A stretch of DNA of 20,743 nucleotides from Candidatus Gastranaerophilales bacterium (lineage in GTDB: Bacteria > Cyanobacteriota > Vampirovibrionia > Gastranaerophilales > Gastranaerophilaceae): the NCBI GenBank assembly GCA_910587055.1, contig CAJUKY010000026.1, positions 1-20,743 on the forward strand. The letters run 5' to 3'. Each line of letters begins with the position of its first letter. The stretch's first letter is position 1. The notes under the pieces were generated by a model. That model saw only the letters and a program-made list of their open reading frames with translations, had not been told where the DNA came from and did not search any database. Shown here piece after piece: positions 20,618 through 20,743 of the stretch. Both the position numbers and the translations under genes were made by a program.

Positions 20618-20743
20618 TAAATTACATTAAATAGTGGATATTTTAACAAATATATAAAAGTCTTAAGAATTTTCATCGTATACTAATATGTAAGAAATGT
20701 TAAGATTTATTACACACCATATAACTTTATTGTCATCCTTGTT
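20618..20743. other. Intergenic end of window, no gene seen
   Basis: This AT-rich stretch holds no convincing ORF, RNA or repeat. It presumably contains upstream signals for the glycosyltransferase and for a gene beyond the right edge. Confidence 0.4.

Noticed and set aside
20732..20743. Possible start of another dispersed repeat at the right edge (TTGTCATCC)
   Set aside because: Only about ten bases are available before the window ends, too short to judge.

Overview
The window is AT-rich bacterial chromosome, mostly housekeeping operons interrupted by clusters of very small regulatory and toxin-antitoxin genes. The order efp-accB-accC, acetyl-CoA carboxylase genes split over two loci, a signal-peptide-bearing secreted protein, and PilZ and HD-GYP signalling with no photosynthesis genes fit a non-photosynthetic relative of Cyanobacteria (Melainabacteria/Vampirovibrionia, Gastranaerophilales-like). 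This is an inference from gene order and sequence style; no database search was possible.

Layout. 1-593 has no ordinary gene. It holds a + strand terminator, a promoter leading into a sequence able to form a pseudoknot, a 15-codon ORF with a strong ribosome binding site on the - strand, and the last 17 codons of an HTH gene cut by a palindromic repeat. 594-806 is a small coiled-coil gene. 858-6786 (- strand) looks like one operon: accD, accA, a PilZ protein, a membrane histidine kinase, a REC-HD-GYP response regulator and a P-loop ATPase. From a divergent promoter region, 6894-9371 (+) carries rsgA, a prenyl diphosphate synthase and a DUF212/PAP2-like membrane protein.

9379-11968 is an accessory-looking block: a second small coiled-coil gene, a 46-bp perfect palindrome, two small HTH proteins, a pair of small membrane proteins, two convergent toxin-antitoxin modules with operator-like inverted repeats, and a 59-codon gene of unknown function. 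12053-16433 (+) is a HEAT-like protein, efp, accB, accC and a CCA-adding-type nucleotidyltransferase, closely spaced or overlapping.

16430-17337 contains a tandemly duplicated divergent pair of XRE-family regulators; one arm of one copy is decayed. 17338-18838 (-) encodes two TPR-like proteins, the upstream one secreted. 19027-19257 is another XRE regulator. 19254-20602 (-) is a membrane-anchored family 2 glycosyltransferase followed by a cysteine-rich C_GCAxxG_C_C protein.

Together the core genes make malonyl-CoA (AccABCD), prenyl diphosphates, and translation and tRNA factors (EF-P, RsgA, CCA enzyme). The most distinctive features are the coupling of accDA to a c-di-GMP-type signalling cassette and the repeated small HTH/TA units. 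Several genes appear to be leaderless.
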